A stretch of DNA of 64,000 nucleotides. It comes from Chitinophagales bacterium (lineage in GTDB: Bacteria > Bacteroidota > Bacteroidia > Chitinophagales > UBA8649). This document shows, piece by piece, positions 18,471-28,028 of the stretch. The stretch covers positions 18,622 to 82,621 of the forward strand of contig JACJYT010000010.1 of NCBI GenBank assembly GCA_020635975.1, in the 5' to 3' direction. Both the position numbers and the translations under genes were made by a program. The notes below the pieces were generated by a model. It ran no database searches, was not told where the DNA came from, and was given only the letters and a program-made list of their open reading frames with translations. Position 1 is the stretch's first letter; each line of letters starts with the position of its first letter.

Positions 18471-19070
18471 CTATTTTTTTGTAATGAGTGGTAATACGAA
18501 ATCTAAAACTTGTTGTACAGATTCTTCAATACTTTGGTTTTCTGTTTTTACAATTAAGTTAGGATTAGCAGGACGCTCGAAAGGGGCATCGATGCCAGTG
18601 AAGTTTTTTATTTCTCCTGCTCTAGCTTTTTTGTATAAGCCTTTAACGTCTCTTTTTTCGCATATTTCTATCGGGGTATCAATAAATACTCCAATATGAT
18701 CGTGATCTCCGATAATATCTTGAGCGATTTTTCTAATGCTTTGCGTTGGACTAACAAAACTACATATGGTTACCACTCCAGCTTCAACGAAAAGCTTGGC
18801 AACCTCAGAAATTCTTCTAATATTTTCAATTCTATCTTCTAAAGAAAAGCCCAAATTGTTGCTAATTCCCATACGAATATTATCGCCATCTAGCACTTGA
18901 ACATAAAAACCTCTCTTAAAAAGTTCTTTTTCTAATCCTTTTGCTACAGTGCTTTTCCCAGAGCCGGACAAACCAGTAAACCAAATCAACTTGGAACGCT
19001 GATTTAGAAATTCTTCTTTTTCACCTCTCGATACGAGCTGATCAAAAATTGGATGAATGTTTTCAGTCAT
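18471..19070 (-). CDS. cysC: Adenylylsulfate kinase
   Basis: CysC phosphorylates APS to PAPS. The 199-residue protein carries the P-loop GLSGSGKST (33-41), DGDNIRMGISNNLGF, and the lid region with EICEKRDVKGLYKKARAGEI and IDAPFE. It is first in the cysC-cysD-cysN operon. No PAPS reductase (cysH) or sulfite reductase is in the window, so PAPS made here could feed either cysteine synthesis encoded elsewhere or sulfation of polysaccharides or lipids. Confidence 0.94.
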   Translation of the reverse strand: MTENIHPIFDQLVSRGEKEEFLNQRSKLIWFTGLSGSGKSTVAKGLEKELFKRGFYVQVLDGDNIRMGISNNLGFSLEDRIENIRRISEVAKLFVEAGVVTICSFVSPTQSIRKIAQDIIGDHDHIGVFIDTPIEICEKRDVKGLYKKARAGEIKNFTGIDAPFERPANPNLIVKTENQSIEESVQQVLDFVLPLITKK

Positions 19071-19207
19071 ATTCTGATTTCAGCCCGCAAATTTAGTATT
19101 ATTAATCCATAATTTTAAACTCTTTCCTTCTTTATTGGTTAAAAGTAGGTGGTGAATAGAAGTAATTTAGGCAATATTAGTAGATTCGCAAAAAAATTAA
19201 ATAGCTC

Positions 19208-20293
19208 ATGAAAAGAACAGCCCTTTACGACAAACACATTGCCCTTGGGGCTAAAATGGTTCCGTTTGCAGGATTTGATATGCCTGTATCTTATTCTGGT
19301 ATAAAAGAGGAGCATCTTAGAGTTAGAAGCGACGTTGGCGTTTTTGATGTGAGTCATATGGGTGAATTTCTCTTAACAGGTAAAGATGCTGAGGCTTGCT
19401 TGCAATGGATTTGTTCTAATGATATAGCAAAAATGAAGGATATGCAATGTCAATACAATTGTTTTCCAAATTTTGACGGAGGAATTGTAGATGATTTAAT
19501 CGTCTATAAATGGAATGATACAGAATATAATTTAGTTGTAAATGCCTCTAATATTGATAAGGATTTTGCTTGGATTAAAGAACAGATAAAAGCCAAATCT
19601 TTCGATGTAGAATTGAAAAACCTGTCGGACGAATTAGCGTTAATCGCTGTGCAAGGTCCAAAGGCTTTGAGTTTGTTGCAAGGCTTAACAGAAATAAATT
19701 TATCTGCCATTCCGTACTATTATTTCGATGCAGGAAGCATTGCTGGGGTAGAGGATATTGTTATTTCGAATACTGGATATACCGGAAGTGGCGGCTTTGA
19801 AATCTATGTGTGGAATAAAGATGCGCCTAAGTTGTGGGATGCTATTATGGAAGCGGGACTTAGCTATAATGTTCTTCCTTGTGGATTGGCAGCAAGAGAT
19901 ACCTTACGTTTAGAAAAAGGCTTCTGCTTGTATGGGAATGATATTAATGATTCTACCTCGCCTATAGAAGCAGGACTAGGCTGGATTACTAAGTTTAGTA
20001 AGGACTTTATTCATGCAGCCTATCACAAAGAATTAATGGACGGTGCTTTAAAGAAAAAGCTAGTTGGTTTTGAGATGATCGATAAAGGAATTCCACGTCA
20101 TGATTACGAAGTACTAGATGCTGATGGAAAGAGCATAGGCCTGGTTAGTTCTGGTACGCAATCTCCAAGTTTGGATAAGGCTATTGGCTTGGCTTATGTA
20201 AGTCTTGAACATTCTTCCTTAGGTAGTGTTATTTATATTGCTAATAGAAATAAAGCTCTAGCTGCTAAAGTTGTCAAACTTCCATTTGTATAG
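19208..20293 (+). CDS. gcvT: Glycine cleavage system aminomethyltransferase (T protein)
   Basis: GcvT releases ammonia from the aminomethyl lipoyl-H protein and transfers the one-carbon unit to tetrahydrofolate. The 361-residue product opens with TALYDKHIALGAKMVPFAGF and continues with MPVSYSGIKEEHLRVR, VFDVSHMGE, NTGYTGSGGFEIY, LPCGLAARDTLRLEKGFCLYG and a C-terminal SSGTQSPSL. The length is typical. A DUF2452 gene follows after 13 bases. The other glycine cleavage genes are not nearby. Confidence 0.95.
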   Translation: MKRTALYDKHIALGAKMVPFAGFDMPVSYSGIKEEHLRVRSDVGVFDVSHMGEFLLTGKDAEACLQWICSNDIAKMKDMQCQYNCFPNFDGGIVDDLIVYKWNDTEYNLVVNASNIDKDFAWIKEQIKAKSFDVELKNLSDELALIAVQGPKALSLLQGLTEINLSAIPYYYFDAGSIAGVEDIVISNTGYTGSGGFEIYVWNKDAPKLWDAIMEAGLSYNVLPCGLAARDTLRLEKGFCLYGNDINDSTSPIEAGLGWITKFSKDFIHAAYHKELMDGALKKKLVGFEMIDKGIPRHDYEVLDADGKSIGLVSSGTQSPSLDKAIGLAYVSLEHSSLGSVIYIANRNKALAAKVVKLPFV

Positions 20294-20306
20294 ATAAGAC
20301 AAGGAA

Positions 20307-20732
20307 ATGAAGGAGAATCCTATAGATAAGGATAAAATAACGGAGAACCCTCACAATCTTCCTTATGCCCATAATATTGGTAGTGCTTTAATAAAACCGA
20401 TAGACAAGGCTAAGGTGAAGGGAAAGGCAATGGCTGCCATGTATGAACAAACCGAAAATCAAATGGAGCAGTTGAGAGAGCAGATGCAATTACTTGCTTC
20501 TCAAGCACAAAAATTGCATGATAGAGTGCGAGTTTCGGAAAAAATTTATCAAGCCGATATGGGGTTTGAGCCTTTAGTCGGACATGAATATTATCTCTAC
20601 CTTAGAAGCAATGGCAGGTACTTACTTTCTTTAGTTGCTCCTGAACAATGGGGTTCGAAGCTGCCTTTTCAAAGTTTTGAAGCTAAGGTGAAGTTGTTGG
20701 CGGATCATACTTGGGATATGATTGAAACTTGA
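20307..20732 (+). CDS. DUF2452 family protein
   Basis: I recognise this 141-residue protein only as a member of the uncharacterised DUF2452 family, from PIDKDKITENPHNLPYAHNIGSA and the end segment WDMIET. The middle (about residues 35-75) is a Gln/Glu-rich amphipathic helix likely to form a coiled coil. The second half has an SNGRYLLSLVAPEQWG segment, suggesting a small beta-rich fold. There is no signal peptide or membrane segment, so it is probably cytoplasmic. It lies 13 bases after gcvT and is probably cotranscribed. Function unknown. Confidence 0.75.
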   Translation: MKENPIDKDKITENPHNLPYAHNIGSALIKPIDKAKVKGKAMAAMYEQTENQMEQLREQMQLLASQAQKLHDRVRVSEKIYQADMGFEPLVGHEYYLYLRSNGRYLLSLVAPEQWGSKLPFQSFEAKVKLLADHTWDMIET

Positions 20733-20810
20733 TTTAGGTATAGAAAGTGATAAAAGGCACAGTCTACAATCGAAAGTGCAGGTAAATTTGTGCTATAAAA
20801 ATTAATAATT

Positions 20811-21092
20811 ATGGGTATCAAAGAAATAATCAATCATCCTAATGCAACTTTAGTAGATGTAAGAACTCCAGGAGAGTTTATGGGCGGACATGTAGCAAAT
20901 TCTATAAACATTCCTTTGAATGAAGTGCCAGACAGAGTTGAAGAATTTCAAAAAATGAGCAAGCCAATTGTGGTTTGTTGTTTGTCGGGCGGAAGAAGCG
21001 GACAAGCAGCAGCTTTTCTTACAGCAAATGGAGTAGCTGAAGTATATAATGGTGGAGGTTGGATGGAAGTGAACGCTTGTGTAATGATTTAA
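20811..21092 (+). CDS. Single-domain rhodanese-like protein
   Basis: This 93-residue cytoplasmic protein is one rhodanese domain, likely a sulfur carrier or transferase. The CH2A-type start is TLVDVRTPGEF, and the active-site loop is CLSGGRS with Cys57 as the persulfide-bearing residue. The GGWMEV end fits small GlpE/PspE-like proteins. A -7-like TAAATTTG lies at 20783-20790, 20 bases before the start. The sulfur partner cannot be inferred. Confidence 0.88.
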   Translation: MGIKEIINHPNATLVDVRTPGEFMGGHVANSINIPLNEVPDRVEEFQKMSKPIVVCCLSGGRSGQAAAFLTANGVAEVYNGGGWMEVNACVMI

Positions 21093-21144
21093 GCTTTCCT
21101 TTTAAAGGTTTAGAAAATATTTAATCGGTCTCTACTATTAGTTC

Positions 21145-21152
21145 TATATTTG
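21145..21152 (+). promoter_or_regulatory. -7 element (TATATTTG) at glycosyltransferase gene
   Basis: Perfect TAnnTTTG match whose end lies four bases before the GTG start. It implies a very short or absent leader. No convincing -33 element. Confidence 0.4.
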
Positions 21153-21156
21153 CCTT

Positions 21157-22395
21157 GTGTTAAACACTGTGCTCATTATAGGCTTAGTAAATCCAGAACC
21201 TGAATCTTCTGCAGCAGGTTCTCGCCTGTTGCAGATTTTACTTTTTTTTAAGAAGATAAACTATAGGGTTGTATTTGCAACATCTGCAAATGCTAGTTCC
21301 TTTTCGGTCGATTTGAAGGCTTTAGCAATTGAACATTTTTCTATAGAATTGAATAGCGAAAGCTTTGATGCCTTCTTAACTACAATTAATCCGAATATTG
21401 TTCTTTTTGATCGTTTTATTACCGAAGAACAATTCTCTTGGAGAGTTGCAAAGCAATGTCCTAATGCCTTAAGAATTTTAGATACAGAAGATTTACATTG
21501 TTTACGGCTTGCAAGACAAGAAGCTTTGAAGCAAAATTTAGCTTTTACAGAAAGCAGCTTATTGAATTCGGATCTAAGTAAAAGAGAAATAGCTAGTATC
21601 TATCGTTCTGATCTAAGTCTAATAATATCCGAATATGAAATGCAAATTTTAAAAGAGGTGTTTAGACTTCCGCCAACTCTTTTGCACTATTTGCCTTTAA
21701 TGCTTGATGAATCTAAGTTGTTGGCATTAGATGAATTACCTAGCTTTGAGGAAAGAAGGCATTTTGTTAGTATAGGTAATTTTTTACATCCACCTAATTG
21801 GGATGCTGTTCAGTACTTAAAAGCGGAACTTTGGCCTTTGATAAGGAAACGATTACCTGGGGTAGAATTACACATTTATGGTGCCTATGCAACTGAAAAA
21901 CATCTTCATCTAAGCAACACCAAAGAGGGTTTTATAGTGAAGGGAAGGGCAAATTCTGCATTAAAAGTAATTTCTAATGCAAGAGTCTTATTAGCGCCAC
22001 TACGCTTTGGTGCAGGAATTAAAGGAAAACTGCTAGAAGCCATGCAATATGGAACTCCAAGTGTAAGCAGCTCGATTGGAGCAGAAGGCATGGGAAATAA
22101 AGAGAATTGGAATGGGGCCGTATGCGACGATCGCGAAAGCTTTGCTAAGGAGGCTCTTCGCTTGTATACTGAAAAGGATATATTTCTACAAGCACAATTA
22201 AAGGGAAGAGAGATTATTCGAGCTAAATTTTTAAGCAGTGCATATCTTGATGCCCTCGAAGAGCGAATTCAAGATGCTCAAGTTCATCTTTCAGCTAAAC
22301 GTCGAGAGAATTTTATTGGAGCAATGCTTCAACAAGAAAACTTGCTAAGTAAAAAATTCTTGGCCAAGTGGATAGAAGAAAAAGCGAAAAAATAG
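21157..22395 (+). CDS. Glycosyltransferase family 4-like protein
   Basis: This 412-residue GT-B-type glycosyltransferase is probably cytoplasmic and transfers a sugar from an activated donor to an envelope glycan or lipid. The N-terminal half is variable. The C-terminal half has FVSIGNFLHPPNWDAVQYL, the ELHIYGAYATEKHL turn, and LLAPLRFGAGIKGKLLEAMQYGTP followed by SSSIGAEGM, the donor-binding region with the EX7E-like Glu. The GTG at 21157 is the likely start; GTG at 21169 is an alternative. Donor and acceptor are unknown. It ends one base from the convergent pgk gene. Confidence 0.82.
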   Translation: MLNTVLIIGLVNPEPESSAAGSRLLQILLFFKKINYRVVFATSANASSFSVDLKALAIEHFSIELNSESFDAFLTTINPNIVLFDRFITEEQFSWRVAKQCPNALRILDTEDLHCLRLARQEALKQNLAFTESSLLNSDLSKREIASIYRSDLSLIISEYEMQILKEVFRLPPTLLHYLPLMLDESKLLALDELPSFEERRHFVSIGNFLHPPNWDAVQYLKAELWPLIRKRLPGVELHIYGAYATEKHLHLSNTKEGFIVKGRANSALKVISNARVLLAPLRFGAGIKGKLLEAMQYGTPSVSSSIGAEGMGNKENWNGAVCDDRESFAKEALRLYTEKDIFLQAQLKGREIIRAKFLSSAYLDALEERIQDAQVHLSAKRRENFIGAMLQQENLLSKKFLAKWIEEKAKK

Positions 22396-22396
22396 T

Positions 22397-23614
22397 TTAG
22401 ATTTCCTCAATTGCAGCAATGCCGGGTAAGGTCTTGCCTTCGAAATATTCTAGCATAGCTCCTCCACCAGTAGAAACATAACTTACTTTTTCATTATAGC
22501 CAAACAAATTAACAGCTGCAACCGAGTCGCCACCACCAACCAAACTAAATGCACCATTGCTTGTAGCTGCTGCTACTGCATCTGCAATTGCTTTGGTTCC
22601 TTGTTGAAATTTAGACATTTCAAAAACTCCCATTGGACCATTCCAAAGAATAATTTTAGAGGCCATAATACAAGAAGCGAACTCCTTTTGGGCAAGTGGT
22701 CCTATGTCGAGACCCATCCACCCATTTTCAATATCCGTATTTAAAGCGATTTTCGTATTTGCATCGTTACTGAAAGCATCAGCAACTAAAGAATCTGCAG
22801 GAAGAAGTATTTTCACGTTTTTAGACTTTGCCTTTTCCAAGATTTCTAGGGCTAATTGGGTTTTATCCTCTTCTACTAAGGAATTACCAATTTGACCTCC
22901 CTGAGCCTTGAAAAATGTATAAGCCATTCCTCCTCCAATAATGATATTATCAGCAACATCAAGAAGGTTCTCAATGATTTTGATTTTATCGGAAACTTTA
23001 GCGCCACCTAAGATAGCGGTAACAGGCTTATCCGTACTTCTTAGAACTTTATTCGCATTTTCAATTTCAGCAGCCATAAGGAACCCAAAGCACTTATCCG
23101 ATTCAGCAAAAGAATGTGCAACTATAGTGGTTGATGCATGTGCTCTATGGGCGGTGCCGAAAGCATCGTTTACATAGATGTGACCATGCTGGGCTAAGAG
23201 TTGCGCAAAATCTTCATCTCCTTGAGTTTCCTCCGGATAAAATCGCAAGTTTTCTAATAATAAAACTTCACCTTTTTGCAAGGATTTGGATGTAGAAAAA
23301 GCTTCTTCACTAACACAGTCATCTGCAAAGAAAACTTCTTGATTGAGTACTTTTTTTAGGTAAGGAAGCAGATGTCGAAGGGAATATTTATCCTCAGCAC
23401 CAAGCTTTACACTTTGAAATTCTAATTTTGGTCTACCGAGATGCGACATTAAAACAACCGAGCCACCGTCTTTAAGTATTTTTTTTATGCTTGGAAGAGC
23501 AGCATCTATTCTAGTCGTATCACTAATTTCATGCTTCTCGTTTAAAGGAACATTAAAATCAACTCGAATTAAAGCGCGTAAATTTTTAAAATTTATCTCT
23601 TGTAGGGTTTTCAT
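22397..23614 (-). CDS. pgk: Phosphoglycerate kinase
   Basis: Pgk makes ATP and 3-phosphoglycerate in glycolysis. ATG at 23614 is preferred over an in-frame ATG at 23647, because MKTLQEINFKNLRALIRVDFN is the normal N-terminus; this gives 405 residues. Family motifs are RVDFNVPL, MSHLGRPK, LLLENLRFYPEE, NDAFGTAHRAHAST, ILGGAKVSDKI, WNGPMGVFE and VGGGDSVAAV. A -7-like TACTTTTG reads on the minus strand at 23635-23642. Cytoplasmic. Confidence 0.95.
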   Translation of the reverse strand: MKTLQEINFKNLRALIRVDFNVPLNEKHEISDTTRIDAALPSIKKILKDGGSVVLMSHLGRPKLEFQSVKLGAEDKYSLRHLLPYLKKVLNQEVFFADDCVSEEAFSTSKSLQKGEVLLLENLRFYPEETQGDEDFAQLLAQHGHIYVNDAFGTAHRAHASTTIVAHSFAESDKCFGFLMAAEIENANKVLRSTDKPVTAILGGAKVSDKIKIIENLLDVADNIIIGGGMAYTFFKAQGGQIGNSLVEEDKTQLALEILEKAKSKNVKILLPADSLVADAFSNDANTKIALNTDIENGWMGLDIGPLAQKEFASCIMASKIILWNGPMGVFEMSKFQQGTKAIADAVAAATSNGAFSLVGGGDSVAAVNLFGYNEKVSYVSTGGGAMLEYFEGKTLPGIAAIEEI

Positions 23615-23698
23615 AAGCTTGTTTTTACTAGCTGCAAAAGTAAGCAAAAGCGCTATTTTTTATAGGAAGTATTTTTATCTAAAAAAAAGAGAATAAAA

Positions 23699-23731
23699 TT
23701 TGCAGAAGTTTTAAAATTCAGTTTATATTTG
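23699..23731 (+). promoter_or_regulatory. Promoter of tRNA-Glu
   Basis: TTTG at 23699-23702 and TATATTTG at 23724-23731, 21 bases apart. The mature tRNA starts 17 bases after the -7 element. Confidence 0.75.
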
Positions 23732-23748
23732 CAGTCCGAAAACGAAAT

Positions 23749-23820
23749 GCTCCGTTCGTCTATCGGTTAGGACCTCAGGTTTTCATCCTGGAAAGAGGGG
23801 TTCGATTCCCCTACGGAGTA
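23749..23820 (+). tRNA. tRNA-Glu (anticodon TTC)
   Basis: Cloverleaf seen by eye: acceptor arms GCTCCGT (23749-23755) and ACGGAGT (23813-23819), anticodon arm TCAGG-TTTTCAT-CCTGG with anticodon TTC, T arm AGGGG-TTCGATT-CCCCT and discriminator A. The CCA end is not encoded. It stands alone with its own promoter and terminator. Confidence 0.95.
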
Positions 23821-23830
23821 CAAAGGAAAA

Positions 23831-23858
23831 GCCCCAATCAGAAATGATTGGGGCTTTT
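23831..23858. terminator. Terminator after tRNA-Glu
   Basis: GCCCCAATCA-GAAA-TGATTGGGGC (23831-23854) followed by TTTT; the preceding A run also makes it usable for the opposite gene. Confidence 0.88.
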
Positions 23859-23901
23859 TAGTTTTTGTGTCTTGCACCTTATTAGCTAAATATATCGGTA
23901 A

Positions 23902-26900
23902 TTATCTTATTTCAATCTTGCCTCGCTTCAAGTATTTATCTACAACTATTTGGTAGTAATATAGTCCACTTGCCAGAGCGTCAAGAGAGAATTTAGCCGA
24001 TTTATTAATTATGGTTTCTTTCACTATTTTACCATTTTGGTCGAAAAGATAAAAAGTAAATTCCTCATTAATGTCGCTGTAAATGTTCAACTCTTTAGCT
24101 CTACTTAATGGATTTGGATAAACAAGGATGTTTTGAACTTGCTGGAGATCCACTATGCTGTTTGGTGTTGTATCAAGATCCATAGTGTAGCCTTTATTTA
24201 AAATAGCAAATTGTCTGCTTAAAGAAGTAAGGCTGTCGAGATCGTTAAACCAAATTTTTCCGGGACTACCAGCGCTTGCATCATCGGCTAAATCGAGGCT
24301 ATCCCAATTGGCAATGTCAGAATTAAATGGTCGATAATATAGGGCAAAAGAGTCTGGGCTGGCAGCATCTGCTACACTCACTAAGTTAGCATTACCAAAT
24401 TCGATATATTCTATACCGTCAAAACTTTGATTGGTGCCGTAGTTATTGATAATCCAATAAGTACCAACGCTCGGAAAAGTGTCGGGCAGAATATTAGGAT
24501 CTAAGTTTAAAGCACTAATTACAATTTCGCCATTTGGATTATTTAGACTAGTAAAACTCAAAGTGCTGTTGGTATTTGTGGCATGGTAGATGCCAGATGC
24601 AGAAACACTGAACCTATCGCTTTTGCCACCCCCTACTGGCGCACCCGAAATTGCTCTTTGCGCATTTCCAATAAGATTGGCATGAAAGCCATTGGCTTTA
24701 TCGCGCACTTCTCCAAAGGCATTGTTAAATTGATAGTAAGCAAGTAAACTTAAATCTTCATTCGGTGTTTTGCTTAGGTGCATTTGCTCTCTAATCTCAT
24801 TCTGACTTAAAGACCTTTTCCAAATGCAGACTTCATCAATTTCACCTAGGAAATTCCTATCTGTCCAACCCTTGTAAGAGCCAATAAAAGAGACATTTGT
24901 AAAATCACAGCTGTCCGTAGAAATTACGTGGGTAGACGGAATGCCATTTAAATATAGCGTTATTTGGCTAGGTTCTACTACCATGGCAACATGACTCCAT
25001 TCTCCAACAGGAACAAAAAGTCCACTTGCCCACCACCATTGTCCACCGGGCCAGTGATAGGCTAATTCCATATTTGCCCTTAAATTTAGTCCACCAGTTG
25101 TATTTTGACCTCCAATAACAATTCCACTAAAAGCATTAATGGTATCGCTTGGTTTTATCCAGGCAGAAAAGCTCATGGTGTTGCTAATTAGGTCAAACTC
25201 TTTAGTGCTCACATAGTCGCCTGAGTTTTGTAAAAAAAGACTATTGCCTGGCACAGAATCTAATTTGCAGCCATCATGAATGGTAATAAAGTTGTTTAAG
25301 CTTTGACTTGCACTTCCAGAAGTATCGCTAACCGTAAGACTAACATCGTAGGTTCCAGCAATAGGGTAAACTACTTTAGGATTTCTTTGGTTGGAGCTTG
25401 AAGGAATCCCTCCAGGAAATTGCCATAGCCATGTTGCTCCACCTTCGCTTAGAATGGAATAATCTGCAAAATAAACGGTGTCATTGCTGCAAGCTATATC
25501 CTTACTATTTACCGAAATTTGAGCAATTACATCACTTGCTTCTACAAAATTGGCTTCATAAACACTTCGATCTCCTGCATTTCTAATTTTACCCTTTCTG
25601 TAATAGGGTACCAAACGAGTAGAATAGCAAGCACTTGGAAGTTCATCATTGTAAAGCATCCAATTAGACATGCTATTGTTTTTATAGTAAACAGCTCGGC
25701 GCGTTCCTAACCAAATTCCCCCATCGGTGCCTTGTTGATGAACCATATTTACTATCATTTCACCGTCTAAATCACTTGTGCTGATATTTACCCAAGTTTC
25801 ACCACCATCGTTCGATTTAAATACCTTGTAGCCATCCAAACTTTCGAAATAGCCTACTCGAGCAAAAAAGATTTCCATAGCATCATAGCTGCTAACAGCA
25901 AGAACATAAGGTCGAGAAGCTAGACCGTTTATCTCGGCAGAGCTAGGTGTAATTTCTACCCAAGTTTGTCCTTTGTCATCGCTCCTCCAAATTTGCTTTG
26001 CACCATAATAACTGGCATAAGTGCTTACATAGAGGATATTAGCATTGGCGCGCGAAATTTCGATTTCGCCAACATTATATGCAAAGCTATGAATCAAAGT
26101 ATAGGTACTTCCATTGTCGCTCGTATAGTAGAGCCCTTCCTCAAAACCGGTATAAAAACAAGTATAGCATTCATAGTCAAACACGAGTTCACTTTCACGT
26201 CCAGCACCATCCGCATTAGGTTTGTTGGTGTACGGATAAGTGCTCGCTGAAACGCTTCTATCGCCACTTAATTTCTTTCTATTATAGTCGGAATAAACAA
26301 CACGTCCATCTCCCGGATTTACAAAACCTCGGGTATTATCTCCCCCATCCGTTGAAATCCAACCATGGTTAAAAACATTGTTATCTTTTAAAAGGGTGCC
26401 ATTATGATAGGTGCCCCCTAACATTACTTCTCCATCCCAGAAACCAACGCCAAATCCCCAAAAATCTGTTCCTTCGATGCCCAACATCCTACGTTCAAAA
26501 GTTTCTCCACTATTATCTGAATAGAATATTCCACCATCGCAGGCTATCCATAAATCATTTTCAAAAAAACCAATATCATGGATGTCGGCATGAACATAAT
26601 TGTCTTTGTAAGAATGACTCCATTTGGATGGACAGCTGAAGCTTTGTCCAGCATCTCCTGAAACCCAAAGATTTACTCCGCCAACAAAGATGGAATCTGC
26701 ATTGGTAGGAGAAACGTCAAAGGCTAGGTCGTAATAGTACTGTCCCCCAGCGTCTTGTCCAGCATCATCCCAACCCATTAAATTAATATTCGTGGGAGAA
26801 GGAGTTCCACCTGGACTAGGTCCACAACAAGTAAAAGTCCATGAGTTACCTTCATCTTCACTTAGGTAAATGCCATATAAACCGGTGCTAAAATTCGCAT

Positions 26901-27912
26901 TACCCGTGGCTAAGGCATAAACCCTATTTGGGGCATCTGCACTAACGGCAATCTCGGTTCTTTTTTGTTCTTCACCCACCCCTGGATTAGGCCAACCAGT
27001 ATTAGAAAGCGTAAAGCTTTGTCCGCCATCTATGGATTTATGAAACTGCGTTTTGTTGCCACTTAACTTAACTGCATAAATTATATTGTTATTTGTGGGG
27101 TGTTGTTCGATTTCTTGAATTTCTCCGCTTATAATTTGGCTAAAACTTATCCCACCATCGTTGCTAGAATACATTCCTTTATCGGATGCTATTAATAGGT
27201 TTTGATTGCCATTAAGAATTACAATATCCCTAATTTCATGAACTAAGGAATTAAAGCTAGCATCTCCAATTTGCTGCCAATTAGTTCCTCCATCTATGGT
27301 CTTATATAGTTTGCCATCATCTCCTCCAAAATACACGATATCCGCATTGTTTGGGTCGATTTCTAAGGCATAAATGGTTTTAATCATCATGTATTTTGTT
27401 AAAGATTGCCAGGTTAAACCTTTATCAATACTTTTCCATAAACCTGCATTGGCTGTTCCTGCATATAGTAGGTTAGGATTGGAACTAGCTTGTTCAACGG
27501 TATACACGTGGGCAGCACCAGCAGCATAAGATCGGTCAATAGCCTCTTTGTCGAAATCGAAAGGACCTAAAGATTGCCATGCACTATTCCCTGCTTTTAG
27601 AGCACGTAATTGATTAGATTTTTCTAAATATGCATTTTGATTAGCTAGCCAAGTTTCCTGATCTATTGCACTCTCAGGAATACTTTGATGGTCTATCTTA
27701 TATTTCCATCTTTTAAAATATTGCGTATGTTCATTTTTAACGAATTCATGACTTTCATAATAGAGTTGATACAGCTCTTCTACTTCTCCAAAATTGGAGT
27801 TAGCTTTATACATTAATTCTACCCAATTCGGAAGTTTATTTTCAAGTGCAGATTGGGAATAAAGCAAACTAGTTCCTACAAAAACTAGCAGAATTAAAAG
27901 TGTTTTTCTCAT
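23902..27912 (-). CDS. Large secreted Asp-box (BNR/sortilin-like) protein with PKD, LamG and type IX sorting domains
   Basis: This 1,336-residue secreted protein has a signal peptide (MRKTLLILLVFVGTSLLYSQ). Residues about 130-770 form beta-propeller repeats with about eleven Asp-box motifs of the S-x-D-x-G-x-T/S-W/F type (SIDKGLTW, TIDGGTNW, SIDGGQSF, SDDKGQTW, SNDGGETW). Next come a PKD domain (about 815-890, ending in GTYDVSLTVSD), a LamG-type domain (about 910-1085, MSFSAWIKP...FIGSYKGW) and a type IX C-terminal domain (VYPNPLSRAKELNIY...ASGLYYYQIV). It is probably exported by PorV/PorU. Asp boxes occur in sialidases and sortilin-like proteins, but I see no sialidase Arg triad, so binding or another hydrolase activity remains open. 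Confidence 0.87.
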   Translation of the reverse strand: MRKTLLILLVFVGTSLLYSQSALENKLPNWVELMYKANSNFGEVEELYQLYYESHEFVKNEHTQYFKRWKYKIDHQSIPESAIDQETWLANQNAYLEKSNQLRALKAGNSAWQSLGPFDFDKEAIDRSYAAGAAHVYTVEQASSNPNLLYAGTANAGLWKSIDKGLTWQSLTKYMMIKTIYALEIDPNNADIVYFGGDDGKLYKTIDGGTNWQQIGDASFNSLVHEIRDIVILNGNQNLLIASDKGMYSSNDGGISFSQIISGEIQEIEQHPTNNNIIYAVKLSGNKTQFHKSIDGGQSFTLSNTGWPNPGVGEEQKRTEIAVSADAPNRVYALATGNANFSTGLYGIYLSEDEGNSWTFTCCGPSPGGTPSPTNINLMGWDDAGQDAGGQYYYDLAFDVSPTNADSIFVGGVNLWVSGDAGQSFSCPSKWSHSYKDNYVHADIHDIGFFENDLWIACDGGIFYSDNSGETFERRMLGIEGTDFWGFGVGFWDGEVMLGGTYHNGTLLKDNNVFNHGWISTDGGDNTRGFVNPGDGRVVYSDYNRKKLSGDRSVSASTYPYTNKPNADGAGRESELVFDYECYTCFYTGFEEGLYYTSDNGSTYTLIHSFAYNVGEIEISRANANILYVSTYASYYGAKQIWRSDDKGQTWVEITPSSAEINGLASRPYVLAVSSYDAMEIFFARVGYFESLDGYKVFKSNDGGETWVNISTSDLDGEMIVNMVHQQGTDGGIWLGTRRAVYYKNNSMSNWMLYNDELPSACYSTRLVPYYRKGKIRNAGDRSVYEANFVEASDVIAQISVNSKDIACSNDTVYFADYSILSEGGATWLWQFPGGIPSSSNQRNPKVVYPIAGTYDVSLTVSDTSGSASQSLNNFITIHDGCKLDSVPGNSLFLQNSGDYVSTKEFDLISNTMSFSAWIKPSDTINAFSGIVIGGQNTTGGLNLRANMELAYHWPGGQWWWASGLFVPVGEWSHVAMVVEPSQITLYLNGIPSTHVISTDSCDFTNVSFIGSYKGWTDRNFLGEIDEVCIWKRSLSQNEIREQMHLSKTPNEDLSLLAYYQFNNAFGEVRDKANGFHANLIGNAQRAISGAPVGGGKSDRFSVSASGIYHATNTNSTLSFTSLNNPNGEIVISALNLDPNILPDTFPSVGTYWIINNYGTNQSFDGIEYIEFGNANLVSVADAASPDSFALYYRPFNSDIANWDSLDLADDASAGSPGKIWFNDLDSLTSLSRQFAILNKGYTMDLDTTPNSIVDLQQVQNILVYPNPLSRAKELNIYSDINEEFTFYLFDQNGKIVKETIINKSAKFSLDALASGLYYYQIVVDKYLKRGKIEIR

Positions 27913-27934
27913 AGTTGAATGATTCTCTGAATTT

Positions 27935-27962
27935 CAAAGATAGCAATCTTCATTAGTTGCAA
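27935..27962 (-). promoter_or_regulatory. Putative promoter of the Asp-box protein gene
   Basis: On the minus strand TATCTTTG (complement of 27935-27942) with a TTG about 17 bases upstream (complement of 27960-27962). Confidence 0.5.
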
Positions 27963-28028
27963 GTTTAAGAGCTCGACTAATAGATTAATTTCAAACTACT
28001 TTGGTATCTTTAGAAGCAAATACAAAGA

